The notes under the pieces: model-generated
What the model was told of the DNA's origin: nothing
Databases searched by the model: none
The model's input: only the letters and a program-made list of their open reading frames with translations
Made by a program: the position numbers and the translations under genes
Shown here: positions 14,362 through 15,147 of the stretch, piece by piece
Layout: each line of letters begins with the position of its first letter
Position numbering within the stretch: the stretch's first letter is position 1
Source: an uncultured Vogesella sp.
GTDB taxonomy: Bacteria > Pseudomonadota > Gammaproteobacteria > Burkholderiales > Chromobacteriaceae
Direction: 5' to 3'
DNA length: 15,147 nt
Assembly (NCBI GenBank): GCA_946479405.1
Contig: CAMLGD010000066.1
Location: 1 to 15,147 of the forward strand

Positions 14362-15147
14362 ATGAACAATCAAATCGTGATCGAACATCTTGGGCAGTCG
14401 GCGATTGTCACAATCAATAACCCGCCGGCCAATGTCTGGACGCTGGAGTCGCTGCAGGCACTGGCTGCGGCGATGGAATCGCTGGATGCCGACCAGCAGG
14501 TGAATGCAGTGGTGCTGACCGGTGCCGGAGAAAAATTTTTCTCCGCCGGCGCCGATTTGCGGCTGTTTGCCAATGGCAACAATCAGCAGGCCGGCCGGGT
14601 GGCGGATGCCTTTGCGCTGGCGTTCAACAGTATCCGTCAGTTTCACGGCGTTACCGTGGCGGCGATCAATGGCTATGCGCTGGGCGGTGGTCTGGAGTGT
14701 GCGCTGGCCTGCGACTACATCGTGGCGGAACGTGGCGCGCAGCTGGGCCTGCCGGAAGCCTCGGTAGGGCTGATCCCCTGTGCCGGCGGTACCAAGGCGC
14801 TGGCGGATCGGGTCGGTGTGCCCTGGGCCAAGCGCATCATCCTGGGCGGCGAGTTGGTCGACGCCGAGCTCGCCTTGCGCATCGGGCTGGTGGAAGAAGT
14901 GGTTGATGCCGGGCTGGCCAAAATCATGGCGGTCAGTCTGGCCGGTAAGGTGTCCCGCCAGGCCCGCTCCGCCGTGTTGGCTGCGCGACGTTTGATCGAA
15001 GGCAGCCAGCAAGGCACGCTAGAACGGCAGCTGTTGCAGGAAAAAGCTGCTTTTCTGGAGCTGATGGGCGGCGATGAACAGCGGGAGGGCGTGAGTGCCT
15101 TTCTGGAAAAGCGCAAGCCATCCTGGCTGGCGGATGACGACGATTAA
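14362..15147 (+). CDS. Enoyl-CoA hydratase / isomerase family protein
   Basis: The 261-residue crotonase-fold enzyme probably hydrates 2-enoyl-CoA to 3-hydroxyacyl-CoA in beta-oxidation or a related acyl-CoA pathway. The oxyanion-hole blocks S-A-G-A-D-L (61-66) and G-Y-A-L-G-G-G-L-E-C-A (104-114) are present. Both catalytic glutamates of true hydratases are seen, Glu112 and Glu132, with the same 20-residue spacing as rat Glu144 and Glu164. The N-terminal N-N-P-P-A-N-V motif favours a bacterial FadB-N-like or PaaF-like hydratase; the substrate cannot be told. The ATG at 14362 is chosen over a GTG at 14329 because TGGGAG lies 9 bases upstream. The stop is the last codon of the window, so downstream partners are unseen. 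Confidence 0.93.
   Translation: MNNQIVIEHLGQSAIVTINNPPANVWTLESLQALAAAMESLDADQQVNAVVLTGAGEKFFSAGADLRLFANGNNQQAGRVADAFALAFNSIRQFHGVTVAAINGYALGGGLECALACDYIVAERGAQLGLPEASVGLIPCAGGTKALADRVGVPWAKRIILGGELVDAELALRIGLVEEVVDAGLAKIMAVSLAGKVSRQARSAVLAARRLIEGSQQGTLERQLLQEKAAFLELMGGDEQREGVSAFLEKRKPSWLADDDD

Noticed and set aside
14248..15012. 254-codon open frame on the minus strand opposite the hydratase gene
   Set aside because: The plus-strand enzyme has both catalytic glutamates and a ribosome site; the opposite frame is low in information and rich in Gln and His as antisense frames usually are.
1..15147. CRISPR arrays, insertion sequences, integrases or prophage genes
   Set aside because: No regularly spaced repeats, transposase motifs or phage genes were seen anywhere in the window.

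Overview
ORGANISM. The window is GC-rich (about 60 percent by eye) bacterial chromosome with tightly packed genes. The order dacC-ybeD-lipB-lipA, the cytochrome b561 / cytochrome c' neighbourhood and the style of the proteins suggest a betaproteobacterium, most likely of the Neisseriales (Chromobacterium / Vogesella / Aquitalea type). That placement is an inference from gene content and protein resemblance. I see no insertion sequence, prophage, CRISPR array, rRNA or tRNA. LAYOUT. (1) 1-2322, plus strand: the end of a D-Ala-D-Ala carboxypeptidase gene, then ybeD, lipB and lipA (lipoate synthesis), closed by a bidirectional terminator. (2) 2383-5675, minus strand: a membrane PAS-GGDEF-EAL cyclic-di-GMP protein whose stop codon shares one base with the GTG start of a TenA/heme-oxygenase-like metalloprotein. 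(3) 5676-6061: a gene-free gap with a terminator and a perfect 20-bp palindrome; then tyrS on the minus strand. (4) 7527-9194: a membrane cytochrome b561 gene facing two paralogous periplasmic cytochrome c' genes across a shared terminator. (5) 9297-13417, plus strand: a zinc-starvation operon in which six genes overlap or nearly touch: zur, a COG0523 metal-chaperone GTPase, a 64-residue His-rich membrane peptide, znuC, znuB and znuA. A Zur-box-like palindrome lies in the promoter. (6) A convergent SafE/TauE-like membrane protein gene overlaps the end of znuA. (7) An AT-rich gap, then an enoyl-CoA hydratase gene that ends on the last base. HOW THE GENES WORK TOGETHER. LipB moves octanoyl groups onto apo-proteins and LipA inserts the sulfurs. 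In the zinc operon, Zur would sense zinc and repress; ZnuA captures zinc in the periplasm; ZnuB and ZnuC import it; the GTPase and the His-rich anchored peptide are placed to hand over or buffer it at the cytoplasmic face. Cytochrome b561 could exchange electrons with the c' cytochromes. MOST NOTABLE. First, a 9-10 base word (TGCGGCCAAC and its complement) occurs 13 times in 15 kb, with copies clustered at gene ends and paired as inverted repeats; it behaves like a DNA-uptake or other genome-signature word. Second, the His-rich mini-protein in the zinc operon. Third, the translationally coupled c-di-GMP / TenA-like pair.
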